Part shown: positions 34,339-42,533 of the stretch, one piece after another
Numbering within the stretch: position 1 is the stretch's first letter
Layout: each line of letters begins with the position of its first letter
Source: Pseudonocardia sp. TRM90224
GTDB lineage: Bacteria > Actinomycetota > Actinomycetes > Mycobacteriales > Pseudonocardiaceae
Length of the DNA stretch: 64,000 nt
Assembly: GCF_021245725.1 (NCBI RefSeq)
Contig: NZ_JAJGSX010000034.1
Location: 1 to 64,000, forward strand
Reading direction: 5' to 3'
Translations under genes and position numbers: made by a program
Notes under the pieces: generated by a model
What the model was told of the DNA's origin: nothing
Seen by the model: the letters and a program-made list of their open reading frames with translations, nothing else
The model's database searches: none

Positions 34339-34367
34339 TGGCGAAGCGGATAAACATCCGCTAGCGT
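34339..34367 (+). promoter_or_regulatory. Promoter with TetR operator for the molybdenum hydroxylase operon
   Basis: An 18-bp palindrome AGCGGAT-AAAC-ATCCGCT at 34345-34362 fills the 17-bp spacer between a weak -35 (TGGCGA at 34339-34344) and a -10 (TAGCGT at 34362-34367). A repressor bound here would block RNA polymerase. Confidence 0.6.
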
Positions 34368-34453
34368 TGGTGGTGGCGCCGAAACCGCTCGACCCCCCAC
34401 CACCGGACCCCGCCGACGTCTCCTCGGCGGAGTGCCCGCGGAAAGAGACATCA

Positions 34454-34906
34454 GTGGACATCTCACTCGAGATCAATGGTAAGCCCCAACAACTGGACGT
34501 CGAGCCGGGCGTGACCCTCTTGGACGCGCTCCGCGAACGCCTCGACGTCACCGGCCCGAAGAAGGGCTGCGACCGGGGACAGTGCGGAGCGTGCACCGTG
34601 CACGTCGGCGGCAAGCCGGTGCTCTCGTGCCTGACGCTGGCCGCAACCGTGCGGCAGCCGGTCACGACCGTGGAAGGCCTCGCCGACGGCGACGAGCTGC
34701 AACCCGTCCAGCGGGCGTTCGTCGACCAGGACGCCCTGCAGTGCGGGTTCTGCACGTCGGGCCAGCTCATGTCGGCCGTCGCCGCGGTCGAGCAGGACGT
34801 CGCGGACGTCCGGGAGTTCATGTCCGGCAACCTGTGCCGCTGCGCGGCCTACCCGAACATCGTCGCGGCGATCGAGCAGGTGAGGCAGGCCGATGCGACG
34901 GTTTGA
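34454..34906 (+). CDS. Xanthine-oxidase-family [2Fe-2S] subunit (PaoA/YagT-like)
   Basis: A 150-residue iron-sulfur subunit of a molybdenum hydroxylase. The plant-type cluster motif is CDRGQCGACTVHVGGKPVLSC and the second cluster is bound by CGFCTSGQ and NLCRCAAYPNI. It passes electrons from the molybdenum site to FAD. The GTG at 34454 has GGAAAG upstream and starts the conserved VDISLEINGK strand; the open frame extends to 34367. It overlaps the FAD subunit by 14 bp. Confidence 0.9.
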   Translation: MDISLEINGKPQQLDVEPGVTLLDALRERLDVTGPKKGCDRGQCGACTVHVGGKPVLSCLTLAATVRQPVTTVEGLADGDELQPVQRAFVDQDALQCGFCTSGQLMSAVAAVEQDVADVREFMSGNLCRCAAYPNIVAAIEQVRQADATV

Positions 34907-35855
34907 GCTCACCGCACCCGATACCGTCGACGCCGCGCTCGCCGCACCCGGCACGTTCCTCGCCGGCGGGACGACGCTGGTCGACCTGATGAAGCTCGAC
35001 GTGCTGACCCCCGAGCACGTGCTGGACATCAACGCGCTGCCACTGCACGGGATCAGCACTTCAGATGGGCTGCGGATCGGTGCACTGGAGCGGATGAGCG
35101 ATGTCGCCGCCCATGCCGGGGTCTACCCGATGATCACGCGCGCGCTGCTCGCGAGCGCGTCGCAGCAGCTGCGGAACATGGCCAGCATCGGCGGCAACCT
35201 GATGCAGCGCACCCGCTGCAGCTACTTCCGCGACGTCGCGATGCCGTGCAACAGGCGCGACCCCGGCAGCGGCTGCCCCGCGATCGAGGGCAGCAACCGC
35301 ATGCACGCGGTGCTGGGCACGAGCGACTCGTGCGTCGCCACCCACGCCAGCGACCTGGCCGTCGCGCTGGTGGCGCTCGACGCGCAGGTCCGGCTGGTCC
35401 GCACCGGCGGGGAACGCACCGTCGCGCTGGCCGACTTCTACCGCACCCCGGGCGACTCCCCCGAGGTCGAGCACGACCTGCGCCCCGGCGAGCTGATCAG
35501 CGAGGTGCTGGTGCCGCGGCTCGACTGGGCCGCCCGCTCCACGTACGTGAAGGTGCGCGACCGGCAGTCCTACGAGTTCGCGCTCTGCTCCGCGGCGGTC
35601 GCCCTCGACGTCGTGGACTCGCGCATCGTCGACGCCCGGGTGGCGGTCGGCGGCGTGGCGACCGTGCCGTGGCGGCTGCCGACGGTGGAGGCGGCCCTGC
35701 GCGGCGCGCCCGTCACGCAGGAGGCGTTCGAGGACGCGGCGGCGGGGGCGGCCGAGGGCGCCCGACCGCTGTCGCACAACGGCTTCAAGGTGCCATTGCT
35801 GCGGCGGACCGTCGTCCGCGCGCTGCTCGAACTGACGCAGGAGGAACGGGCGTGA
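34893..35855 (+). CDS. Xanthine-oxidase-family FAD subunit with extra [4Fe-4S] loop (PaoB/YagS-like)
   Basis: A 320-residue FAD-binding subunit (TFLAGGTTLVDLMKL and ASIGGNLMQRTRC carry the flavin contacts). The cysteines in RCSYFRDVAMPCNRRDPGSGC match the extra [4Fe-4S] insertion known from the E. coli aldehyde oxidoreductase PaoB. It overlaps its neighbours on both sides (14 bp upstream; GTGA with the catalytic subunit), so the subunits are made in fixed ratio. Confidence 0.9.
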   Translation: MRRFELTAPDTVDAALAAPGTFLAGGTTLVDLMKLDVLTPEHVLDINALPLHGISTSDGLRIGALERMSDVAAHAGVYPMITRALLASASQQLRNMASIGGNLMQRTRCSYFRDVAMPCNRRDPGSGCPAIEGSNRMHAVLGTSDSCVATHASDLAVALVALDAQVRLVRTGGERTVALADFYRTPGDSPEVEHDLRPGELISEVLVPRLDWAARSTYVKVRDRQSYEFALCSAAVALDVVDSRIVDARVAVGGVATVPWRLPTVEAALRGAPVTQEAFEDAAAGAAEGARPLSHNGFKVPLLRRTVVRALLELTQEERA

Positions 35856-38026
35856 CCACCAGGTTGGACGGCCCGATGAAGGTCACGGGCCAGGCGAGGT
35901 ACGGGACGGACCACAACGTCCCCGGCATGCTGTTCGGCTACGTCGTGCTCAGCACGATCGCGCACGGCGAGGTCGCGGCCATGGACGTCGCGGCGGCGAA
36001 GAGCGCCCCCGGTGTTGTCGCCGTGTACACGCCGTTCGAGCCGCTGGAGCTGCACACGCCGGTCTCGATGCTCGGCAGCACGTGGGTGCCGCTGCAGAAC
36101 ACCGAGGTCGCCTACTACGGCCAGCCGATCGGCTTCGTCGTCGCGGAGAGCTTCGAGCAGGCCCGCGACGCGGCGGCGCTCGTCGAGGTCGCCTACCACG
36201 AGCTGCCGGCGCTCACCTCGATGGCGGCGGGCCTCGCAACGGCCGAGGATGCACCTCCGGCCAGGGACGGCTCGCCGCCCTCGCTCGCCGTGCTCGCCCC
36301 CGACGTCGAGTCCATCGAGCACGCGCTGGCGGCCAGCCCCGTGGTCGTCGAGGCGATGTACTCCACCGCCACGCAGAACCACGCCGCGATGGAGCCGCAC
36401 TCGGCCGTCGCGATCTGGGAGGGCGAGCGGCTGACAGTCCACAGCGGCAACCAGGCCGCCAACCTCCAGGCCATCTCGCTGGCGGACGCGCTGGGCGTCG
36501 AGCACTCGGCGGTCCGTTCCGTGAACCCGTTCGTCGGCGGGGCGTTCGGCGGCAAGGGCCACACCGCGGTGCCCGCGTTCCTGGCCGCCGCGGCGGCGCG
36601 CGAGCTGGGCCGGCCCGTCAAGGCCGCGCTCACCCGGGAGCAGGTCTTCACCGCCACCGCCGGCCGTCCAGCGACCGTGCAGCGGCTCGCCATCGGCGCC
36701 GAGCGGGACGGCACGCTGGTCGCGCTGCGCCACGACTCGTGGTCGAGCACGCCGATGGACCGGTCGTTCATCGAGCCGACCTCGCACGGCACCTCACGGG
36801 AGTGGTACACGACGCCGAACGTCGCCATCAGCCAGAAGATGGTGCCGCTGAACATCCCGCCGACGACGTTCATGCGCGCACCGGGTGAGGCGCCGGGATC
36901 GTTCGCGTTGGAGAGCGCGATGGACGAGCTCGCCGTCGCGCTGGAGATGGACCCGATCGAGCTGCGCATGCGCAACAGCTCGCTCGCGCCGCCCGGCAAG
37001 GACCTGCAGTGGTCGAGCAAGCATCTCGACGAGTGCTACGCCGCCGGAGCGGCCCGGTTCGGCTGGGCGCAGCGCACGCCGACGGGCCGCGTCGAGGGCG
37101 ACTGGCTCGTCGGCCTCGGCACCGCCACCGCGATGTTCCCGGCGCTGCGGTTCCCCGCGTCCGTCCAGGTCATGTTGCGCGACGACGGCACGGCCGAGGT
37201 CGCGACCAGCGGCGCCGACCCGGGCACCGGCCTGCTGACCGTCATGGCGCTGGTCGGCGCGAGCTCGCTCGACATCGCACCCGAGCGGGTCACCGCGCAG
37301 CTGGGCGATTCGACACTGCCTGCCGGCGGCCTGTCCGGCGGCTCGACGGCCACCGCGAGCGCCGGCTCGGCGATCATGGTCGCCGCCCCGAAGGTGATCG
37401 ACGACCTGCTCGCGCTGGCCGCCGCGCCCGGGGCGCCGTTCGAGGGCGTAGAGGTCAGCTACGCCGACGGCCACGTGCTTGCCGCCGACGGTCGGAGCCT
37501 CACGTTCGGCGAGGTGCTGAAGGCGACCGGGCGCCCGTCGATCGCGGCCATCGGCTCCTCGGCACCGGGCGAGGAGCTGACCAAGCACTCGTTCAGCTCG
37601 TTCGGCGCACAGTTCTGCGAGGTCCGGGTGCACCGGTGGACGCGGGAGGTCCGGGTGTCACGGATGCTCGGTGTGTTCGACGCCGGCCGGATCATCAACG
37701 AGCAGGCGGCCCGCAGCCAGATCATCGGCGGCATGATCTGGGGCGTCTCGGCCGCGCTGCACGAGGGCCTGGAGATCGAGGGGAACGGCCGGCTGGCCAA
37801 CGGCGACCTCGCGGGCTACCTGATCCCGGTGAACGCCGACATCCCCGAGGTCGACGTCCAGTTCGTGCAGTACCCCGACACCCTGCACAACCCGCTCGGC
37901 GCGCGCGGGCTGGGCGAGATCGGCGTGGTCGGCATGGCGGCCGCGGTCGCGAACGCCGTCCACAACGCCACCGGCACGCGAGTGCGCCACATCCCCATCA
38001 CGATCGAGGACCTCCTGGAGGACTGA
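35852..38026 (+). CDS. Xanthine-oxidase-family molybdopterin catalytic subunit (PaoC/YagR-like)
   Basis: A 724-residue molybdenum-cofactor subunit. NPFVGGAFGGKGHTA and TFMRAPGEAPGSFALESAMDELA are cofactor and substrate-channel motifs, and the catalytic Glu is in ARGLGEIGVVGMAAAVANAV near the C-terminus. By analogy with PaoABC it oxidises aldehydes (possibly aromatic or N-heterocyclic compounds) in the cytoplasm or periplasm; no Tat signal is seen on the small subunit, which suggests the cytoplasm. The GTG at 35852 overlaps the previous stop. Confidence 0.9.
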   Translation: MTTRLDGPMKVTGQARYGTDHNVPGMLFGYVVLSTIAHGEVAAMDVAAAKSAPGVVAVYTPFEPLELHTPVSMLGSTWVPLQNTEVAYYGQPIGFVVAESFEQARDAAALVEVAYHELPALTSMAAGLATAEDAPPARDGSPPSLAVLAPDVESIEHALAASPVVVEAMYSTATQNHAAMEPHSAVAIWEGERLTVHSGNQAANLQAISLADALGVEHSAVRSVNPFVGGAFGGKGHTAVPAFLAAAAARELGRPVKAALTREQVFTATAGRPATVQRLAIGAERDGTLVALRHDSWSSTPMDRSFIEPTSHGTSREWYTTPNVAISQKMVPLNIPPTTFMRAPGEAPGSFALESAMDELAVALEMDPIELRMRNSSLAPPGKDLQWSSKHLDECYAAGAARFGWAQRTPTGRVEGDWLVGLGTATAMFPALRFPASVQVMLRDDGTAEVATSGADPGTGLLTVMALVGASSLDIAPERVTAQLGDSTLPAGGLSGGSTATASAGSAIMVAAPKVIDDLLALAAAPGAPFEGVEVSYADGHVLAADGRSLTFGEVLKATGRPSIAAIGSSAPGEELTKHSFSSFGAQFCEVRVHRWTREVRVSRMLGVFDAGRIINEQAARSQIIGGMIWGVSAALHEGLEIEGNGRLANGDLAGYLIPVNADIPEVDVQFVQYPDTLHNPLGARGLGEIGVVGMAAAVANAVHNATGTRVRHIPITIEDLLED

Positions 38027-38036
38027 CGTCACACAG

Positions 38037-38085
38037 CCGGTGGTGTCGTCACACAGGTCATGACCTGTGTGACGACACCATCCGG
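38037..38085. terminator. Perfect 40-bp palindrome between convergent genes
   Basis: TGGTGTCGTCACACAGGTCA is followed directly by its exact reverse complement (38041-38080), with CCGG flanks on both sides. It lies between the tail-to-tail oxidoreductase and NCS1 permease genes, the position expected for a bidirectional terminator. Confidence 0.7.
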
Positions 38086-38112
38086 TATGTGCGGTGGGAC
38101 CTGCGGGATGGC

Positions 38113-39636
38113 TCAGGCCGTGCTGGTGATCGGCGGGATGGGCCGGTCGGTCGAGCGGACGAGCCAGGGCCCCGCCGGGCCGTAGACACCGTCCGGTTCC
38201 GGGAAGAGCGCCAGCAGGGCGAGGTAGAGCGCCGCCGCCACGGTCATGGAGAGCGGCAGGCCGATGTCGATGCCACCGACGAGGTTGCCCAGCGGGCCGA
38301 CGAACTGCCCGGAGATGTTGGTGAACAGCAGCCCGAGCGTCGCCGCGACCAGCCACGCGCCGAGCCCGCGCCAGTTCCAGCCGTGGTCGAACCAGTAGCG
38401 GCCGCCGCGCTGGCGCCGGTTGAACACCTGCAGGGCCTCCGGGTCGTACCAGCCGCGACGTGTCGCGAGCCCGATCAGCATCACGACCATCCACGGCGCG
38501 GTGAACGTGATGATCAGCGACGCGAACGTCGACACGCTCTGCACCACGTCGAACGCGAACCGCCCCAGGAAGATCAGCCCGATCGACACCACGCCGATCA
38601 GCACCGTGGCCTGCACCCGCGACAGCCGCGGGAAGATGCTGGAGAAGTCCAGCCCGGTCCCGTACAGCGCCGTGGTGCCGGTGGACATCCCGCCGATGAC
38701 CGCGAGCAGGACGAGCGGCACGAAGTACCACGCCGGCGAGATCGCCAGCAGCCCGCCGACGTAGTTGGGCGCGCCTGCGAAGAACTCCGGCGCCTGCGCG
38801 GCGATGATGCTGGCCGTGGCCAGCCCGAAGACGAACGGCAGGAGCGTGGCCAGCTGGGCGAAGAAGGCCGCGCCCATGCAGCGGATCGCGGGGGTCCGCG
38901 CCGGGATGTAGCGGCTCCAGTCGCCGAGGAACGCGCCGAAGGAGATCGGGTTGGCCACGACGATCAGCGCCGCCCCGATGAACGCGGCCCAGAAACCGGG
39001 GCTCGCGGTGCCGTCGGCGAAGGATCCGGCGTAACCGGGATCGAAGGACCCCCCGAAGGCCACGATCCCGAGCAGGAACAGCGCGCTCGCCGAGATCACC
39101 GCGATCTTGTTGACCAGCAGCATGAACCGGAACCCGTAGATGCACACGACCAGCACGAGCACCGCGAACACGCCGTACGCGACCGCGTAGGCGGGGATCG
39201 AGGACGTGCCGCCCGTCATCCGGTCCACCGCTCCGACGAGCGCGTCACCCGAGCTCCACACCGAGATCGAGAAGAACGTGATCGCGGTGAGCAGCGAGAG
39301 GAACGACCCCACGATCCGCCCGTGCACACCCAGGTGCGCCGAGGAGGACACCGCGTTGTTGGTGCCGTTGCGCGGCCCGAACAGCGCCATCGGGCTCAGG
39401 ATCACCGCACCGACCACCAGCCCCAGCACCGTCGCGGTCAGCCCCTGCCAGAACGAGAGCCCGAACAGGATCGGGAACGAGCCGAGGAACGCGGTTGCGA
39501 ACGTGTTCGCCCCGCCGAAGGTCAACCGGAACAGGTCCAGCGGCTTCGCGTTCCGCTCGGCGTCGGGGATGCGCTCGACGCCGTGCTGCTCGACCTCGGT
39601 GACCGGCGGGGCGGCGGACAGGTCCGGAAGTGTCAT
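38113..39636 (-). CDS. NCS1-family nucleobase/allantoin-type permease
   Basis: A 507-residue membrane protein with about twelve hydrophobic segments of the NCS1 (purine-cytosine permease) family; motifs include RLTFGGANTFATAFLGSFPILFG, GPRNGTNNAVSSSAHLG and NPISFGAFLGDWSRYIPA. It imports a nucleobase, hydantoin or related compound by cation symport. It faces the molybdenum hydroxylase tail to tail; the two could act on one N-heterocyclic substrate, but this is a guess. ATG at 39636. Confidence 0.85.
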   Translation of the reverse strand: MTLPDLSAAPPVTEVEQHGVERIPDAERNAKPLDLFRLTFGGANTFATAFLGSFPILFGLSFWQGLTATVLGLVVGAVILSPMALFGPRNGTNNAVSSSAHLGVHGRIVGSFLSLLTAITFFSISVWSSGDALVGAVDRMTGGTSSIPAYAVAYGVFAVLVLVVCIYGFRFMLLVNKIAVISASALFLLGIVAFGGSFDPGYAGSFADGTASPGFWAAFIGAALIVVANPISFGAFLGDWSRYIPARTPAIRCMGAAFFAQLATLLPFVFGLATASIIAAQAPEFFAGAPNYVGGLLAISPAWYFVPLVLLAVIGGMSTGTTALYGTGLDFSSIFPRLSRVQATVLIGVVSIGLIFLGRFAFDVVQSVSTFASLIITFTAPWMVVMLIGLATRRGWYDPEALQVFNRRQRGGRYWFDHGWNWRGLGAWLVAATLGLLFTNISGQFVGPLGNLVGGIDIGLPLSMTVAAALYLALLALFPEPDGVYGPAGPWLVRSTDRPIPPITSTA

Positions 39637-39761
39637 GGCGGCGGCACCTTCCTCGGTGGCGGCGATGCGATGCCGCACCGTAGCCACGGGAGCCGCCCCG
39701 CTCCGATGGACGAATCGTCGATCAGTCGCGTCGCCGTTTGGACGAAACGGCACGGCCCAGC

Positions 39762-40394
39762 TCAGCGCAGGGCGTTCCCGACGAACTGCGCGAGCTCGGC
39801 GAAGAACGCGTCGTCGGCCGGTTGACCGCGGACGACGACGTGCTGGAGCACCGAGCCGGTCATGATGTCGGCCAGCAGCGCCCCGGAGACCCACGGCGGG
39901 CAACGTCCTGCCTTCTTCGCCGCGGCCACGAGCGCGTCGGCGGCCGCGATCTGCGGCTCGATCAGCTTCGCGCGGAACTGGGCGCCCAGCTCCGGCTGGT
40001 GCACGGCCTCGGCGAGCAACCCCATCACGCAGTGCACGACGGCCGGGTCGGACAGCGACCGCGCCAGCAGGCGGCTGGCCGCGACGACGTCCTCGTTCTC
40101 CGCGCTGCCCGCCATACCCGACGGCAGCACCGCGTCCACCTCGACCGGCGGCGGCATGCGCTGCGCGACCAGGTCGAGCAGGACGGCCGCGCGGCTGGGC
40201 CAGCGCCGGTAGATGGCCGTCTTCGTCGTACCGGCGAGCTGGGCGAGCTCCTCCATCCGCACGCCGTGGTAGCCGCGGCGCACGACGAGCTCGGCCGCGG
40301 CGGCGAGCACCGCCGGGCCGAGCTCCGGATCACGCGGGCGACCGCCCGCGCCGGTCCCGGCCTTGCGCACTTCAGGGGTCACCCGCCGCATCAT
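39762..40394 (-). CDS. TetR-family repressor next to nuoH
   Basis: A 210-residue TetR regulator with RRGYHGVRMEELAQLAGTTKTAIYRRWPSR as the helix-turn-helix region and a TetR_C domain (VMGLLAEAVHQPELGAQFRAKLIEP). It is divergent from the orphan nuoH gene, and a clear inverted repeat lies between them. It probably represses nuoH and itself. Confidence 0.88.
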   Translation of the reverse strand: MMRRVTPEVRKAGTGAGGRPRDPELGPAVLAAAAELVVRRGYHGVRMEELAQLAGTTKTAIYRRWPSRAAVLLDLVAQRMPPPVEVDAVLPSGMAGSAENEDVVAASRLLARSLSDPAVVHCVMGLLAEAVHQPELGAQFRAKLIEPQIAAADALVAAAKKAGRCPPWVSGALLADIMTGSVLQHVVVRGQPADDAFFAELAQFVGNALR

Positions 40395-40397
40395 GCC

Positions 40398-40434
40398 AGT
40401 TGCGCTACCCTCAGTTTCGCAACTAGCAGTTGCG
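40398..40434. promoter_or_regulatory. TetR operator between tetR and nuoH
   Basis: A perfect dyad CGCAACT-AGC-AGTTGCG lies at 40418-40434, with an additional direct half-site AGTTGCG at 40398-40404. Only 58 bp separate the two start codons, so a repressor here would cover both promoters. Confidence 0.7.
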
Positions 40435-40452
40435 TAACCAGTGGGAGGCCTC

Positions 40453-41691
40453 GTGACCCGGACCCAGCAGCTCCTCCTCGACGACCCGCTGTGGCTGATC
40501 GCAGCGAAGGTCGTCACCTTGTTCGTGTTCGCGATCCTGTTCACGCTGCTGGGCAGCTGGGGCGAGCGCCGGATCGTCGGTCGCATGCAGCAGCGGCCCG
40601 GTCCGAACCGGGCCGGGCCGTTCGGCGTGTTGCAGGGCCTGGCCGACGGGCTGAAGCTCGCCCTCAAGGAGGACATCCGCCCGGCCGCCGCCGACCGGTT
40701 CATCTACCCGCTGGCCCCGATGATCGCGCTGGTGCCCGCGTTCCTCGCGCTCTCCGTCGTCCCCTTCGGCGGGAAGGTGACGATCTTCGGCGAGCCGACG
40801 GTGCTGCAGCTGGTGGACCTGCCCGTCGGCGTGCTGGTGGTGCTCGCGTGCAGCTCGATCGGCGTCTACGGGATCGTGCTCGCGGGCTGGTCGTCCGGCT
40901 CGCCGTACCCGCTCCTCGGCGCGCTGCGGGCGACGGCACAGGTGATCTCCTACGAGATCGTGCTCGGGATGTCGGTCGTGGCGGTGATCCTGCACAGCGG
41001 GTCGCTCTCGACCGCGGACATCGTCGCCGCGCAGCACGACACCTGGTTCGTCCTGCTCCTCGCGCCCAGCTTCGTCCTGTTCTGCATCGCGATGGTCGGG
41101 GAGACCAACCGGGCCCCGCTCGACCTGCCCGAAGCCGAGTCGGAACTGGTCGGCGGGTTCCACACCGAGTACTCGTCACTCAAGTTCGCCGTCTACATGC
41201 TCGCCGAATACACGAACATGGCAACGCTCTCGGCCATGGCCGCAACGCTCTTCCTCGGCGGTCCCGCGCCGGCGCACGACGGCTGGTGGGGCGCGTTCTG
41301 GGTGCTGCTGAAGGTGGGCGTGTTCTTCTTCGGGTTCGTCTGGCTGCGCGGCACCCTGCCCCGGCTCCGCTACGACCAGTTCATGCGGATGGGCTGGCGG
41401 GTCCTGATCCCGATCTCGCTGCTGTGGGTGCTCGTCGTCACCGGCATCCGCACGGTCCGCAACACCGGCGGCGACCCGACCGCGATCCTCCTGACGGCCG
41501 GGATCATCGTCGGGTCGCTGGTCGTCCTCGCGGTGATCATGCCGACGCGCCGGGCCGTCGCGGTCGACACGGCGCGGGAGATGACGTACCCGGTGCCGCC
41601 CGCCGATCTCGTTGTGCCGCGCCGGGCGGCCACCCGGTCACCTGCGCCGGCGGTAGCTGCGCACGTGCACCGAGCTGCCGACGCCCGCTAG
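40453..41691 (+). CDS. nuoH: Stand-alone NADH-quinone oxidoreductase subunit H
   Basis: A 412-residue membrane subunit of complex I with eight or nine hydrophobic segments. It carries the family signatures ERRIVGRMQQRPGPNRAGPFG and the ETNRAPLDLPEAESELVGGFHTEYSS quinone-site loop (split across residues about 215-240). All other nuo genes are absent here. A GGGAGG site five bases before the GTG at 40453 sets the start. It may be a second copy of subunit H expressed under TetR control, or a part of a hydrogenase/transporter-like complex encoded elsewhere. Its last 54 bp overlap the small membrane protein gene on the other strand. Confidence 0.88.
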   Translation: MTRTQQLLLDDPLWLIAAKVVTLFVFAILFTLLGSWGERRIVGRMQQRPGPNRAGPFGVLQGLADGLKLALKEDIRPAAADRFIYPLAPMIALVPAFLALSVVPFGGKVTIFGEPTVLQLVDLPVGVLVVLACSSIGVYGIVLAGWSSGSPYPLLGALRATAQVISYEIVLGMSVVAVILHSGSLSTADIVAAQHDTWFVLLLAPSFVLFCIAMVGETNRAPLDLPEAESELVGGFHTEYSSLKFAVYMLAEYTNMATLSAMAATLFLGGPAPAHDGWWGAFWVLLKVGVFFFGFVWLRGTLPRLRYDQFMRMGWRVLIPISLLWVLVVTGIRTVRNTGGDPTAILLTAGIIVGSLVVLAVIMPTRRAVAVDTAREMTYPVPPADLVVPRRAATRSPAPAVAAHVHRAADAR

Positions 41692-41817
41692 GTGCAGCGC
41701 GACGCAGAGCAGCCCGGCGGTGACGAGCACCGTGGCGGTGATGACCGACAGGCTGAAGCCGGCGAGCTCGAAGATCAGCGCAAGTCCGAAGAGTACGGCG
41801 GCGACGATCGCGGTCAT
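41638..41817 (-). CDS. Small two-helix membrane protein
   Basis: A 59-residue protein with two hydrophobic helices (TAIVAAVLFGLALIFELAGF and VITATVLVTAGLLCVALHLAG) and a basic tail (SYRRRR). GGAG lies eight bases upstream of the ATG at 41817, which supports translation. No family recognised. It overlaps the nuoH 3' end. Confidence 0.45.
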   Translation of the reverse strand: MTAIVAAVLFGLALIFELAGFSLSVITATVLVTAGLLCVALHLAGVGSSVHVRSYRRRR

Positions 41818-41996
41818 CAGGAGCTCCGTTTCGTCCGTGGTGTCGGCGAACAACAGTTGTGAACCCTCTGTCCCCGCTTCCGCACATCGCTGAAACGTCG
41901 GATCAGCCGCGGAAGGCCGATTCGAGGACGGGACCCAGCACCTCAGGGGCTCCGACATGGCCCTGGTCGGTCAACGTCCGGCGGTCGGCCTTCGGG

Positions 41997-42533
41997 ATGA
42001 GCCGCGCGGCAGCGTCGGCGGCGCTGGCGAAGAACCTCACGTTCGGGCTGCAGGACGACGAGCCCGCGGCGTCGGACGCGGCCCGGTCGGCGCTGGCGCT
42101 GTTCCGGGCGGCCGGGCACGTCGCGGGCGAGGCGATGGCGCTCACCGACGTTGCGTGGTACTCGGCGGACCTCGCCGACGGCGAGCGGGCGCTGGCCATG
42201 CACCGGCAAGTGGGCAACCGTGCGTACGAGGCGCACACGCTGGCCTGCCTGGCGGAAATGCACGAGCGCCGCGGCGACCGCGCGGCGGCGGAGTCGGCCT
42301 ACCGGGACGCGCTGGCGGTGTTCGCGACCGTGGGCGACCGGTACGGCGAGGCGAGCACGTACGCCCGGCTCGCCGACCTGCTCGGCGACGCCGACGCACG
42401 CCACCGGGCCGAGGCGATCCTCCGCGAACTCGACCCGCCGGCGGCGGAGCAGCTGCGGATCAAGCGGCCAGGACATGAAGATTCGGTCTTCGGCGCGGGA
42501 CTTGATCCGGATCGACATACCTGGGTGGGATGA
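41997..42533 (+). pseudogene. Truncated TPR-containing regulator remnant
   Basis: The frame encodes TPR-like helices (ALFRAAGHVAGEAMALTDVAW, YEAHTLACLAEMHERRGD, ESAYRDALAVFATVGDRYGE) similar to the C-terminal part of AfsR/LuxR-type ATPase regulators. No ATPase or DNA-binding part is present, and the homologous sequence ends near 42468, at the 3' end of the HNH gene; the remaining codons are read-through of that gene's antisense. It looks like the remnant of a larger gene cut by a rearrangement. The ATG at 41997 is arbitrary. Confidence 0.5.
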
